DNA from: an uncultured Clostridia bacterium
GTDB taxonomy: Bacteria > Bacillota > Clostridia > Oscillospirales > Acutalibacteraceae
Length of the DNA stretch: 38,770 nucleotides
Direction of reading: 5' to 3'
Assembly: GCA_944380885.1 (NCBI GenBank)
Contig: CALWIZ010000025.1
Location: 1-38,770 of the forward strand
The notes under the pieces were generated by a model that made no database searches, was not told where the DNA came from, and saw only the letters and a list, made by a program, of their open reading frames with translations. A program made the translations under genes and the position numbers. Of this stretch, positions 13,343-22,014 are shown in pieces (position 1 is the first letter of the stretch; every line of letters starts with the position of its first letter).

Positions 13343-14488
13343 TTATTTATTGCGCTTTTCAAGCGCGAGAAGTTTTTTCTTTGTTTCTATACCGGCGGCA
13401 AAGCCGGTAAGGCTGCCGGACGCTCCTACTACCCTGTGGCAGGGGACTACAAGCAGCAGAGGATTTTTATTACAGGCGCCGCCTACGGCTCTGGCGGCTT
13501 TCGGGTTTCCGGTCCTCGCCGCTATTTCGCCGTATGAGGCTGTCTCCCCGTAGGGTATATCAAGAAGCGCCGAGTAAACCTTTTTCTGAAAATCCGTGCC
13601 GGTTATTTTAATCGGCAGATCAAATTTTTTGCGCTTACCCGAAAGATATTCGGTTATCTGCCTGAAAGCCTCGTCCGAAAGCTCTGTAAATACGCTTTCG
13701 CCTTTTTGACCGGCGGTTCTTATAAGGCTTACGGCGCCGTCTGTCACGCCTATTTCTATAATACCGATATCCGTATCGTAAAAAGCGCTTGTAATGGAGT
13801 TTACTTGCGCTTTTTTGGTGCCGGCAGAGCATAGCAGTATCCGGCAAAGCTGTTTTGTATCCTTGGCGATAAAGTCCGCTCCGGAGTTTTCAAGCTCTTT
13901 ACGGCTGCCAAAGCCGTAAAGCACTCCGACAGAGCGTATTCCGTTCGACTTCGCGCCCTTGATATCATGAAACCGGTCGCCTACCATTACGGCTTCGGAA
14001 AGATTTGTAATTCCGGTGCTTTTGAGCGCGTACGCTATTACTTGGTCTTTTTCGTTCCTTGTTTTGTCAAGCGTTGCTCCGGCGGTAAAATAAAAGTAAT
14101 CAGAAATACCGAAATGCTCAAGTATTTTAACCGCGAAAACCTCCGGCTTTGAGGTGGCGAGAATAACTTTTTTGTTTGAAGAAAAGAGCTGCGACAGCAG
14201 CTCTTTTATGCCGGGGTAAAGCTCGCTTTCAAAAATTCCGTTTACGCTGTAATACTCCCTGTAATACTCAACCGCTTTTTCGGCGCGCTCCTCGCTCATA
14301 CCGCAGAAGCTCATAAATCCGTACAAAAGCGGAGGACCTATGAATTTACAGAGCACCGTATAATCCGGCACCGGCTCTCCGCTTTTTTTGAGCGCGTATT
14401 TCACCGAGGCGGTAATGCCGGGAGCCGAGTCTGTAAGAGTGCCGTCAAGGTCGAAAAGTATATATTTAAAATCAGGTATAACCGACAC
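13343..14488 (-). CDS. HAD phosphatase - O6-alkylguanine-DNA methyltransferase fusion
   Basis: A 381-residue two-domain protein. Residues 1-215 are a HAD-family hydrolase of phosphoglycolate phosphatase type: FDLDGTLTDS (12-21) with the nucleophile Asp, ILATSKPEVFAVKILEHFG, and VGDRFHDIKGAKSNGIRSVGVLYGFG. Residues 235-381 are an Ogt/MGMT-type suicide repair enzyme: an N-terminal ribonuclease-like part, then IPYGETASYGEIA, then the active-site PCHRVVG with Cys350 and GFAAGIETKKKLL. Each domain looks complete with all key residues, so this is a fusion, not a readthrough product. A link between damaged-nucleotide or phosphoglycolate hydrolysis and alkylation repair is inference. It ends the serS operon, 12 nt after the symporter stop. 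Confidence 0.92.
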   Translation of the reverse strand: MSVIPDFKYILFDLDGTLTDSAPGITASVKYALKKSGEPVPDYTVLCKFIGPPLLYGFMSFCGMSEERAEKAVEYYREYYSVNGIFESELYPGIKELLSQLFSSNKKVILATSKPEVFAVKILEHFGISDYFYFTAGATLDKTRNEKDQVIAYALKSTGITNLSEAVMVGDRFHDIKGAKSNGIRSVGVLYGFGSRKELENSGADFIAKDTKQLCRILLCSAGTKKAQVNSITSAFYDTDIGIIEIGVTDGAVSLIRTAGQKGESVFTELSDEAFRQITEYLSGKRKKFDLPIKITGTDFQKKVYSALLDIPYGETASYGEIAARTGNPKAARAVGGACNKNPLLLVVPCHRVVGASGSLTGFAAGIETKKKLLALEKRNK

Positions 14489-14500
14489 GCCTTTCCGTAA

Positions 14501-16000
14501 TCAGTTTTTGTGCTGATGATGGCTCAGCAGCGGTGAGTGGTCTTTGCCTTTGAGATGCCTGTCAACATAGTTTTTGGTTATTTTCATTACGAGAGGACAA
14601 AGCACAAGCACTCCGACAAGGTTCGGCATCATCATAAGTCCGTTGAAGGTATCCGAAATATCCCACGCTAAGGAGGAAGTCATAACCGCACCCGTGATTA
14701 TCATAAGCACGAAAACGACCTGATAAATTTTAACGCTTTTCTCGCCGAAAAGGTATTCGACCGCGCGCGTGCCGTACTGCGACCAGCCGAGCACGGTTGT
14801 AAAGGCAAACAGCAGCACCGCAAGAGCTACGAAAATCTCGCCAGCCTTGCCGAAAACGTTGCCGAACGCCTGCGCTACCAGCGTAGCGTCGTTCACTCCA
14901 TCGACCGCAAGACCGGTTTCAAGGTCTATGTACCCAGAGGAAAGCACAACTATTGCTGTCATTGTGCAAACTATAAATGTATCAAAAAAAACTTCAAAAA
15001 TTCCCCACATGCCCTGTACGACGGGCTCTTTCACGTTTGAGGAGGAATGTACCATTACCGAAGAGCCGAGCCCCGCCTCGTTCGAGAAAACACCTTTCTT
15101 GAAGCCCTGCGTAACGACGGTTTTTATAAGTATGCCTGTCGCCGCTCCCCCGACAGCCTCAACGCCGAAGGCAAATCGGAATATCGCCGCGAACATATCG
15201 CCTACGCGCGAGATGTTGCTGAAGAAAATGGCGAGCGCGCCGATTATGTAAAGCACCGACATAAAGGGCACTATTTTTTCGGCAACCGCCGCTATTCTCT
15301 GAAGACCGCCTATTATTATTAGTCCTGCGACAATCATAAGGCATATGCCGATTATTATGGAAATAAGCGAGATTCCGCCTATTTCGGGAGCGGAAACGCC
15401 CGAGAAGAACGCCGACTGAAGATTTATGGTTATCTTGTTTATCTGTCCCATATTGCCTATGCCGAAGGAGGCGAGAATAGCGAAAATCGAGAACAGAACC
15501 GCAAGCACGGCGCCGATTGTTTTGCAGTGCTTCTTTCCGCCGAGACCGTCCCTTAAATAATACATCGGTCCTCCCGCCCATTCTCCGGCGGAATTTTTGC
15601 GGCGGAAGTAAATGCCGAGCACGTTTTCAGAGTAGTTTGTCATCATTCCGAAGAACGCCGCAAGCCACATCCAGAATACCGCTCCCGGACCGCCTACCAC
15701 GATAGCGGCGGCAACTCCGGCAATATTTCCCGTACCAATCGTGGCGGCAAGCGCTGTGCAAAGCGCCTGAAACTGGGAAATACTTTTTTTGTCGGTCTTT
15801 TTTGTGGCATCGGTATCTTTTCTGAAAACACTTCCTATTGTGTTTCGCCACCAGTGACGCAGATGGGTTATCTGAAAAAACTTTGTAAGGCAGGTGAGCA
15901 GTACACCCGTGCCGAGCAGAAGAAAAAGACCGGTCTTTTCCCATACAAAGCTGTTTACGGCACTGTTTATTTCGGTCAGCTTTTCAATAAAGTTTTCCAT
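14501..16000 (-). CDS. Sodium:alanine symporter (AGCS family)
   Basis: A 499-residue membrane protein of the amino acid carrier (AGCS/DAACS-type) family, predicted to import alanine or glycine with sodium. ATG 16000 is chosen because AAAGGGGA lies just upstream; GTG 16018 would be longer without a site. The N-terminal segment is followed by the family signature GTGNIAGVAAAIVVGGPGAVFWMW near residues 90-115. FFGMMTNYSENVLGIYFR and AGGPMYYLRDGLG come after it. Later motifs include GVFSNEAGLGSS and PVVQGMWGIFEVFFDT. About ten to eleven hydrophobic helices are seen. It follows serS by 36 nt, so it is probably in the serS operon. Confidence 0.93.
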   Translation of the reverse strand: MENFIEKLTEINSAVNSFVWEKTGLFLLLGTGVLLTCLTKFFQITHLRHWWRNTIGSVFRKDTDATKKTDKKSISQFQALCTALAATIGTGNIAGVAAAIVVGGPGAVFWMWLAAFFGMMTNYSENVLGIYFRRKNSAGEWAGGPMYYLRDGLGGKKHCKTIGAVLAVLFSIFAILASFGIGNMGQINKITINLQSAFFSGVSAPEIGGISLISIIIGICLMIVAGLIIIGGLQRIAAVAEKIVPFMSVLYIIGALAIFFSNISRVGDMFAAIFRFAFGVEAVGGAATGILIKTVVTQGFKKGVFSNEAGLGSSVMVHSSSNVKEPVVQGMWGIFEVFFDTFIVCTMTAIVVLSSGYIDLETGLAVDGVNDATLVAQAFGNVFGKAGEIFVALAVLLFAFTTVLGWSQYGTRAVEYLFGEKSVKIYQVVFVLMIITGAVMTSSLAWDISDTFNGLMMMPNLVGVLVLCPLVMKITKNYVDRHLKGKDHSPLLSHHQHKN

Positions 16001-16036
16001 TATTATCCCCTTTGACACTTTGCTCGGATTTACCGA

Positions 16037-17341
16037 TTAAAGCGTTTTATCAGTTGTAAGCACGGTCTTGCCGCCCATATAAGGTTGAAGCGCCTTAGGG
16101 ATAAGCACGCTGTAATGCTCACCGTCAAAACGCAGATTGTTCTCAAGAAAAGCGATAAGCATTCTCGGAGGCGCCACGACTGTATTGTTAAGGGTGTGAG
16201 CGAGATATTTTTTACCGTCCGCTCCTTTTACTTTTATGCCGAGCCTTCTTGCCTGCGCGTCGCCCAAGTTCGAGCAGGAGCAGACCTCAAAGTATTTCTG
16301 CTGCTTCGGTGACCACGCCTCAACATCATAGGACTTTACCTTTAAGTCGGCAAGGTCGCCGGTGCAGCACTCAAGCGTGCGTACCGGAATGTCCATGCTG
16401 CGGAACAGCTCCACCGAATAGCTCCACATTTTATTGAACCAGTCCATGCTGTCCTCGGGACGGCAGATAACTATCATTTCCTGCTTTTCAAACTGGTGTA
16501 TCCTGTAAATTCCGCGCTCTTCAATACCGTGGGCTCCTTTTTCCTTGCGGAAGCAGGGAGAATAGCTTGTAAGTGTGAGCGGCAGCTTTTCTTCGGGGGT
16601 CATACTGTCTATAAACTTGCCTATCATGGAATGTTCCGATGTGCCGATGAGATAAAGGTCCTCGCCCTCTATCTTATACATCATGGCGTCCATTTCCTCA
16701 AAGCTCATAACTCCGGTTACTACCTTGCTTCTTATCATATAAGGCGGAATGCAGTAGGTAAAGCCCTTGTCTATCATAAAATCGCGCGCGTAGGCAAGCA
16801 CCGCCGAATGGAGCCGCGCTATATCGCCCATGAGATAGTAAAAGCCCTCTCCCGCGACGCGGCCGGCGGTGTCCTTGTCTATTCCGTCGAAAAGCTGCAT
16901 TATGTCGGTATGGTAGGGTATCTCAAAATCAGGGTGGGTCTGATCTCCGAATTTTTCCACCTCTACGTTCTCGCTGTCGTCCTTTCCGACCGGCACGCTT
17001 GCGTCCACGATGTTCGGTATCTTCATCTGAATCTCAAGCACTTTCGCCGAGAGCCTGTCCTCTTTTTCCTCAAGCTCCTTAAGCTCCGCCGCCTGCTCGT
17101 TTACAAGCTGCTTCATCTGCTCGGCTTCTTCCTTTTTGCCCTGTCCCATAAGCATGCCTATCTGCTTGCTTACACGGTTACGGTTGGCGCGCAGGTCGTT
17201 GGCGCGGTTATTTGCGGCGCATTTCTCGCCGTAGAGCTTTATTATTTCGTCTACAAGCGGGAGCTTTCCGTCCTCAAATTTCTTTTTTATATTTTCCTTT
17301 ACAAGTTCTGGATTTTCGCAAATAAATTTAATATCAAGCAT
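16037..17341 (-). CDS. serS: Serine--tRNA ligase
   Basis: A 434-residue class II aminoacyl-tRNA synthetase that charges tRNA-Ser. The start at 17341 follows GGAGGAATTAGA; the upstream in-frame codon at 17359 lacks a site. It begins MLDIKFICENPELVKENIKKK and has the long antiparallel coiled-coil arm (about residues 30-110) that contacts the tRNA variable arm. Motif 2 lies at FRKEKGAHGIEERGIYRIHQFEK. The EVCSCSNLGDAQARRLGIK segment and the motif 3 region GKKYLAHTLNNT...PPRMLIAFLENN are all present. Length is typical for SerRS. A consensus promoter lies 39 nt upstream; no T-box was seen. Confidence 0.96.
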   Translation of the reverse strand: MLDIKFICENPELVKENIKKKFEDGKLPLVDEIIKLYGEKCAANNRANDLRANRNRVSKQIGMLMGQGKKEEAEQMKQLVNEQAAELKELEEKEDRLSAKVLEIQMKIPNIVDASVPVGKDDSENVEVEKFGDQTHPDFEIPYHTDIMQLFDGIDKDTAGRVAGEGFYYLMGDIARLHSAVLAYARDFMIDKGFTYCIPPYMIRSKVVTGVMSFEEMDAMMYKIEGEDLYLIGTSEHSMIGKFIDSMTPEEKLPLTLTSYSPCFRKEKGAHGIEERGIYRIHQFEKQEMIVICRPEDSMDWFNKMWSYSVELFRSMDIPVRTLECCTGDLADLKVKSYDVEAWSPKQQKYFEVCSCSNLGDAQARRLGIKVKGADGKKYLAHTLNNTVVAPPRMLIAFLENNLRFDGEHYSVLIPKALQPYMGGKTVLTTDKTL

Positions 17342-17379
17342 TCTAATTCCTCCGGTCAAGCCTTTAAATCATAAATTTC

Positions 17380-17408
17380 AGTATATCATACACCGCCGCT
17401 TCTGTCAA
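17380..17408 (-). promoter_or_regulatory. serS promoter
   Basis: On the minus strand: TTGACA (17403-17408), a 17-nt spacer, then TATACT (17380-17385). It overlaps the divergent upstream region of the small conserved gene, whose TATAAT is at 17433-17438 on the plus strand with a poor -35. Confidence 0.85.
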
Positions 17409-17455
17409 ACGGTTAGAAGCGATATTACGGCGTATAATAACAAAGGGGTGAAAAA

Positions 17456-17701
17456 ATGTCAGAAAAATCAAAGAAAAACGCCGGAACAGACAGCGAAATA
17501 TCGGTTTACGCGCCGGGAGGAAATCCCGAAACGGCGTTTGATACGGTAAACGCCTTCGGCACCTATAATATACAGCCGACCGCCGATACCGACAACACAT
17601 ATCCGGCAATAGCGCAGGGCTTTAACAAAAAGGCGGTAAAAACCGACCGGGAAAACAAATCGGCGGAAAAGCAAAACAAGGGTTGCGGAAAAAGACGTTA
17701 A
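17456..17701 (+). CDS. Small conserved Clostridia protein, 81 residues
   Basis: A polar protein with no signal or membrane segment. The core reads GGNPETAFDTVNAFGTYNIQPTADTDNTYPAIAQG, a pattern I associate with a small conserved protein of Clostridia with no known role. The N-terminus and the lysine-rich C-terminus (KNKGCGKRR-like) are likely disordered. AAAGGGGTG lies 7 nt before the ATG. It is divergent from serS and ends just before the secreted-protein promoter. Confidence 0.75.
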   Translation: MSEKSKKNAGTDSEISVYAPGGNPETAFDTVNAFGTYNIQPTADTDNTYPAIAQGFNKKAVKTDRENKSAEKQNKGCGKRR

Positions 17702-17711
17702 GCGGTATAAT
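17683..17711 (+). promoter_or_regulatory. Promoter of the secreted dockerin protein gene
   Basis: TTGCGG (17683-17688), a 17-nt spacer, then a perfect TATAAT (17706-17711). The -35 overlaps the 3' end of the preceding gene. Confidence 0.6.
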
Positions 17712-17724
17712 GTGGTTGAGAATT

Positions 17725-17751
17725 GTCCGGACGTATTAAAAACGTCCGGAC
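17725..17751 (+). promoter_or_regulatory. Perfect 10-bp inverted repeat just after the transcription start
   Basis: GTCCGGACGT and ACGTCCGGAC flank a 7-nt loop, beginning about 14 nt after the -10 box. No T-tract follows, so it is more likely an operator or a 5' mRNA-stabilising stem than a terminator (inference). Confidence 0.55.
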
Positions 17752-17785
17752 GCATCAGTCAGAAAATTTAAAACGGGGTACATAT

Positions 17786-20700
17786 ATGAATAAAATAAGG
17801 AAAGTTTTCGTAATCGCGGTTATAACAGCGGCTGCGGCTATCTGTACGGTCCTCGGCTCTTTTACCGCCGGCGCGGCTGAAGTGTCCGGTACGTCGGGGA
17901 TAACTATGGAATATTATAACAGCAATTCCGGCGGCGGAAGCTGGACGGCGTTTTCAAAATTGGCGACGGCTTCCGGCATTAAGGGAATATGGCTTACAAC
18001 TCCGTCAAATGCCGGATATTATCTTGAATATCAGACATGGAACAGCGGAAAAACCGAATTTTATCCTTCGGTAAAAAGCAATTCGACTGCTTCAGACGCT
18101 TATGCCGGAACCGGAGACGAACAATCATATCAGCGAGCCGTACAATGCCTGCGCATAAACGTTAAAAACCCGAACGGTACGGCGATGAACACCGGAGTTG
18201 TGGTGATATACCGCGTAAGAACAAACGGGAACTGGCTTTCGTGGGTCAGCAGCGGGGATTATAATTACAGTTCGTCGCTTATGAAAAAATACGGGCTTTC
18301 AGGCAATCTTGAACCTGCGGGCGGAGACGATTACGCCGGCATACCGGGCAGAAATATTGAAGGTGTTGAAATAAGGCTGTTTGACGAGCGGGGCTCGTCT
18401 GACCCGTGGGGAGACGTGGTAAACTCTTTGTCAGGCAAGGAGGAATCGCCCTCTTTATCCTACACGACCGGCGGTGCAAGTTCGTTTATTTCGTTCAGCA
18501 AGGCAACCCCGATTCTTTCGGGAACGGTCAATACCCTTAAAATAAACACGAGCACTTCAAAAAAATATTATATTTCCTATAAGGTAAAGGCTCAGGGACA
18601 AAGCGGTTATTACAGCGCTATAAACAGTACGCATTACGGCAGTGAGGATTATGCCGGCTCCTTCAGTAAGCCGATACAGCGCTTGCAGATAGAGGTTTAC
18701 ACAAACTACGGCACGAAGGTGACGGAAAATATTGTCGTTATGTACCGCGCATACACCGCGGAGGATAAATGGCTTCCGTGGGTGAGCAATGCGGATCCCG
18801 AATGGATGGAAAGCGTAAAGCTGAAATATAATATCGCCGGAGACCTTGACAAAACCGACGATGGTTATGCCGGAATAGACGGTCATAATATCAAAGCGGT
18901 CGAGATAAGGCTTTTCGAGGAAAAGTCGCTTATGACCGACTGCGGACATCAGAACGAAACGGTTATAGACGCGCCTTACATAAGCCAGCTTCCTGAATAT
19001 CCTACAGGCTGCGAGAGCGTAAGCACGGTTATGGCGCTCAATTACGCCGGAGCGGATATTTCGGTGGATACGTTTATAGACGATTATCTTGATAAGAAAA
19101 ACGATACATACAATTTTGACCCCAACGTATGCTTCGGCGGCGACCCGCGCTCGTCTTCGGGAATAGGCTGTTACGCGCCGGTGATAAAAAAGGCGCTTGA
19201 TAAAATACTTGCCGGCAGCAATCTGTACGGAGAGAATGTAACCGGAGCGTCGCTTTCAGAACTTTGCTCCGAATATATAGATAACGGTATCCCTGTTATT
19301 ACATGGGCAACGACCGATATGAAGCAGGCTTACCCCGGAAAACAGCTCGCGACGATGCAGTGGATAGCGCCCGAGCACTGTCTGCTGCTTGTAGGCTATG
19401 ACGACAGGTGCTATATTTTCAACGACCCGCAGCAGTCTGCGGAATATCATTATATAAGGGCAGATGTCGAGGCGGCATATCAGGCTCTCGGCAAGCAGGC
19501 GATTGTCATTCTCAAAAAGGAACTGCCCTGTCCGGACACGCCGTCGTCGGCGCTGCCCAATGAGTACGCAAAGGAAAATACCGCGCCGGAGGCTTTTTCG
19601 GGAAATATTGATTTGGGCCGCGGCGCCTTTACAGAAGAGCTGTCTGTTATAACCGCCGGAAACGGATTTTCGTTATATTACGATTCATCAAGGCGTGTAA
19701 GCGGTTCGTTCGGCGCAGGGTGGTACCACAGCTTTGAAAAGCGTCTCGAAAAAGAGGGCGAAAACATAAAAGTATACGAAAACCCATCGGTTTACTGTGT
19801 TTACGGTAAGGTGTCGGACGGCGTATACACCGCCACTGAGCACGGCAGGGAAAACTATATCCTCACAGAACGGGAGAGCGGCTATGTGCTTGACTGCAAT
19901 AAAAACGGAAAGCTGTATTTTGACGCGGCAGGCAGGCTTACCGCTTCTGAGAGCAAAAACCGAAAGACAACAACCATTTCCTACGGACAGGGAAGCATGA
20001 CCGTCACATATCCGGACGGCGGCAGCGTAACGCTTACATTTACGGGCGGACTTGTCACAAAGGTTACCGCGGCGGGGCAGACGGTTTCGTTTACCTATAC
20101 AAACGGTTATCTTTTATCCGTTTCGGGCGCCGGTATATCGGCGAACTTCACATACGCGGACAACGGAGCGCTGGAGCTTTTTGAAATCGGCGCGGAAACG
20201 CTGACGGCCGCATATGACACGGACGGAAGAATTATTCTCCTCAATGACGGCGGAAAAGAAACAAAGCTGTCATACACAAATGAAAACAGCGGCGTTTCGG
20301 TAAGTGTCACCGCGGGCGGCGCAACAGTGAAAGCCCTGTTCGGTGGGAACGGTCTTATTGCGGAATATGAGGACGGAAGCGGAAAAACAGGCTATGAGTA
20401 CGACGAGAACCTCAATCTCACCCTAACCGCTTATCCGGACGGAAAACGCGACATTGTGCTTTACGGCGCGACAAATATGCCGGTAAGGTATGAGTACGCC
20501 GCAGGCGGCACAAAAACGCTTGCTTATGACGATGAAAACAATGTGATAAGCATAGTTTACAACGATAAGGGCGATACGAACGGGGACGGTCAGATAGATA
20601 TAAGGGATTTTGTGAGAATGAAGCGTATTCTCGCGGGCGACGCGCTTCCGGAATATTCGGCGGCGCCCGATATAAACGGTGACGGCACCGAAAACGCGGC

Positions 20701-20800
20701 GGACAGCGTTATACTCGAACAGTATATTTTCGGCAAAGATGTGGAATTTATATACTGCGAAACTTTCACCTATGATGTAAACAACAATCTTATGCCGTGA
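17786..20800 (+). CDS. Secreted ChW-like / C39-like peptidase / RHS-type / dockerin protein
   Basis: A 1004-residue secreted protein. The ATG at 17786 follows ACGGGG and begins a signal peptide (KIRKVFVIAVITAAAAICTV...AGAAE). Residues 30-200 and 215-390 are two similar modules. Each ends in Y..R..G.WL.WVS followed by AGi.GrNI..VEIRLF, close to the clostridial hydrophobic W (ChW) pattern. Residues 395-560 resemble a C39-type peptidase: PTGCESVS with Cys409, EHCLLLVGYD with His531, then IFNDP. From about residue 600 comes an RHS/YD-type segment (LGRGAFTEEL, GAGWYHSFEKRL and beta repeats). Two dockerin calcium motifs, DTNGDGQID and DINGDGTEN (residues 930-990), follow, with a short tail. Dockerins normally anchor enzymes to cohesin scaffolds. 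The combination is unusual. Confidence 0.85.
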   Translation: MNKIRKVFVIAVITAAAAICTVLGSFTAGAAEVSGTSGITMEYYNSNSGGGSWTAFSKLATASGIKGIWLTTPSNAGYYLEYQTWNSGKTEFYPSVKSNSTASDAYAGTGDEQSYQRAVQCLRINVKNPNGTAMNTGVVVIYRVRTNGNWLSWVSSGDYNYSSSLMKKYGLSGNLEPAGGDDYAGIPGRNIEGVEIRLFDERGSSDPWGDVVNSLSGKEESPSLSYTTGGASSFISFSKATPILSGTVNTLKINTSTSKKYYISYKVKAQGQSGYYSAINSTHYGSEDYAGSFSKPIQRLQIEVYTNYGTKVTENIVVMYRAYTAEDKWLPWVSNADPEWMESVKLKYNIAGDLDKTDDGYAGIDGHNIKAVEIRLFEEKSLMTDCGHQNETVIDAPYISQLPEYPTGCESVSTVMALNYAGADISVDTFIDDYLDKKNDTYNFDPNVCFGGDPRSSSGIGCYAPVIKKALDKILAGSNLYGENVTGASLSELCSEYIDNGIPVITWATTDMKQAYPGKQLATMQWIAPEHCLLLVGYDDRCYIFNDPQQSAEYHYIRADVEAAYQALGKQAIVILKKELPCPDTPSSALPNEYAKENTAPEAFSGNIDLGRGAFTEELSVITAGNGFSLYYDSSRRVSGSFGAGWYHSFEKRLEKEGENIKVYENPSVYCVYGKVSDGVYTATEHGRENYILTERESGYVLDCNKNGKLYFDAAGRLTASESKNRKTTTISYGQGSMTVTYPDGGSVTLTFTGGLVTKVTAAGQTVSFTYTNGYLLSVSGAGISANFTYADNGALELFEIGAETLTAAYDTDGRIILLNDGGKETKLSYTNENSGVSVSVTAGGATVKALFGGNGLIAEYEDGSGKTGYEYDENLNLTLTAYPDGKRDIVLYGATNMPVRYEYAAGGTKTLAYDDENNVISIVYNDKGDTNGDGQIDIRDFVRMKRILAGDALPEYSAAPDINGDGTENAADSVILEQYIFGKDVEFIYCETFTYDVNNNLMP

Positions 20801-20845
20801 CAGGCAGAAATCGCGTACCGCCGGAGGTCTGATAAATACTAAATC

Positions 20846-20874
20846 TTGACAAACGGTGCGGTATGCCGTATAAT
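20846..20874 (+). promoter_or_regulatory. efp promoter
   Basis: A full consensus: TTGACA (20846-20851), a 17-nt spacer, TATAAT (20869-20874), 39 nt before the efp start. It is the strongest-looking promoter in the window. Confidence 0.92.
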
Positions 20875-20912
20875 TCAATATGTAAAAACAGCTTTTGGAG
20901 GAATTATAAACT

Positions 20913-21470
20913 ATGATTAGTGCCGGCGATTTCAGAAACGGAGTAACCTTTGAAGAGGACGGCAATGTTCTTCAGGTTATTGAATTTCAGCACGTAAAGC
21001 CCGGAAAGGGAGCGGCTTTCGTAAGAACAAAGGTCAAAAACGTTATTACGGGTTCGGTTGTTGAGAAAAGCTACAACCCCACCGCTAAATTTCCTACCGC
21101 TTATGTGGAAAGAAAGGATATGGAATATTCTTATTCCGACGGTGATCTTTATTACTTTATGGATCAGGAAAGCTATGAGCTTGTTCCTATCAATGCGAGC
21201 GAGCTCGGAGACAACTTCAAGTTCGTAAAGGAAAATATGATATGCAAGATACTTTCCTATAAGGGAAAGGTATTCGGCGTTGAGCCGCCCACATTCGTGG
21301 AGCTTCAGGTTTCCGCGACAGACCCCGGCTTCAAGGGCGATACCGCTACAAACGCGACCAAGCCCGCCACGCTTGAGACCGGCGCTGAAATTCGCGTTCC
21401 GCTCTTTATAAACGAGGGCGATATGATAAGGATCGACACACGCACCGGCGAATATATGGAGCGCGCGTAA
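20913..21470 (+). CDS. efp: Translation elongation factor P
   Basis: A 185-residue EF-P, which helps ribosomes through consecutive prolines. It has the usual three beta-barrel domains: [38 protein letters not shown], with the loop lysine of KPGKG at the tip (often modified), then the middle domain ([11 protein letters not shown]), then the OB-like C-terminal domain ending [17 protein letters not shown], the family end. GGAGG lies 11 nt before the ATG. Followed after 27 nt by the CD1247-type gene, likely co-transcribed. Confidence 0.97.
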   Translation: MISAGDFRNGVTFEEDGNVLQVIEFQHVKPGKGAAFVRTKVKNVITGSVVEKSYNPTAKFPTAYVERKDMEYSYSDGDLYYFMDQESYELVPINASELGDNFKFVKENMICKILSYKGKVFGVEPPTFVELQVSATDPGFKGDTATNATKPATLETGAEIRVPLFINEGDMIRIDTRTGEYMERA

Positions 21471-21497
21471 TTCTTTACTGCAATGGAGGTAATTCAG

Positions 21498-21929
21498 ATG
21501 GATATTTGTGAAAAGGCAGCTTATATAAAGGGTCTGGCTGAGGGCCTTGAGCTTGACGAAAGCAAAAAGGAGTACAAGCTCATAAAGGCTATGATTGACC
21601 TTTTAAGCGATATAACCGAAGAGATATGCGAGATTGAGGACGGCTGCGACGAGCTTATGGAGCAGATCGACGCAGTTGATGAGGATCTGTCAAACGTAGA
21701 AGATATCATATACGGCGATGATGACGATGACGAGTGTGACTGCTGCGGCGACGATGAGGTTTACGAAATCGAGTGTCCGAACTGCCACGATACGATATAT
21801 CTTGACGAGGATATGCTTGAAGAGGAAGGCATGACCTGCCCGAACTGCGGCACCGAGCTCGAGTTTGACTTTGACTGTGACTGCTGCGACAGCGATGACT
21901 GCGGCTGCGGCAAGGAAGAAAAGGAATAA
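21498..21929 (+). CDS. CD1247-type N-terminal domain protein with zinc-ribbon tail
   Basis: A 143-residue very acidic protein. ATG 21498 is chosen because GGAGG lies 9 nt upstream. Residues 1-70 follow the CD1247 N-terminal domain pattern: EKAAYIKGLAEGLELDESKKEYKLIKAMIDLL and then acidic helices with LMEQIDAVDEDLSNVEDI. The C-terminal half has IECPNCHDTIYLDED and MTCPNCGTELEF, a CPNC...CPNC zinc ribbon, and finally a run of Cys and Asp (CDCCDSDDCGCG). It directly follows efp, as it often does in Clostridia (recalled). Function unknown; a metal-binding cytoplasmic protein is the safest description. Confidence 0.85.
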   Translation: MDICEKAAYIKGLAEGLELDESKKEYKLIKAMIDLLSDITEEICEIEDGCDELMEQIDAVDEDLSNVEDIIYGDDDDDECDCCGDDEVYEIECPNCHDTIYLDEDMLEEEGMTCPNCGTELEFDFDCDCCDSDDCGCGKEEKE

Positions 21930-21949
21930 TAAACAACATCGGTGTTTTG

Positions 21950-21988
21950 GCCGCGCTGACGCCTTAAGGCATAAGCGCGGCTTTTATT
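21950..21988 (+). terminator. Terminator after the efp unit
   Basis: GCCGCGCT (21950-21957) pairs with AGCGCGGC (21974-21981), with an inner GCCTTAAGGC, followed by TTTTATT. Confidence 0.85.
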
Positions 21989-22014
21989 AACGCCGTATTT
22001 TATGGAGCGGAAAA

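Noticed and set aside
16496..17374. 292-codon plus-strand ORF
   Set aside because: Antisense to serS, whose motifs are unmistakable.
17380..17450. Serine T-box upstream of serS
   Set aside because: No T-box core sequence or leader terminator; the promoter lies only 39 nt from the start codon.
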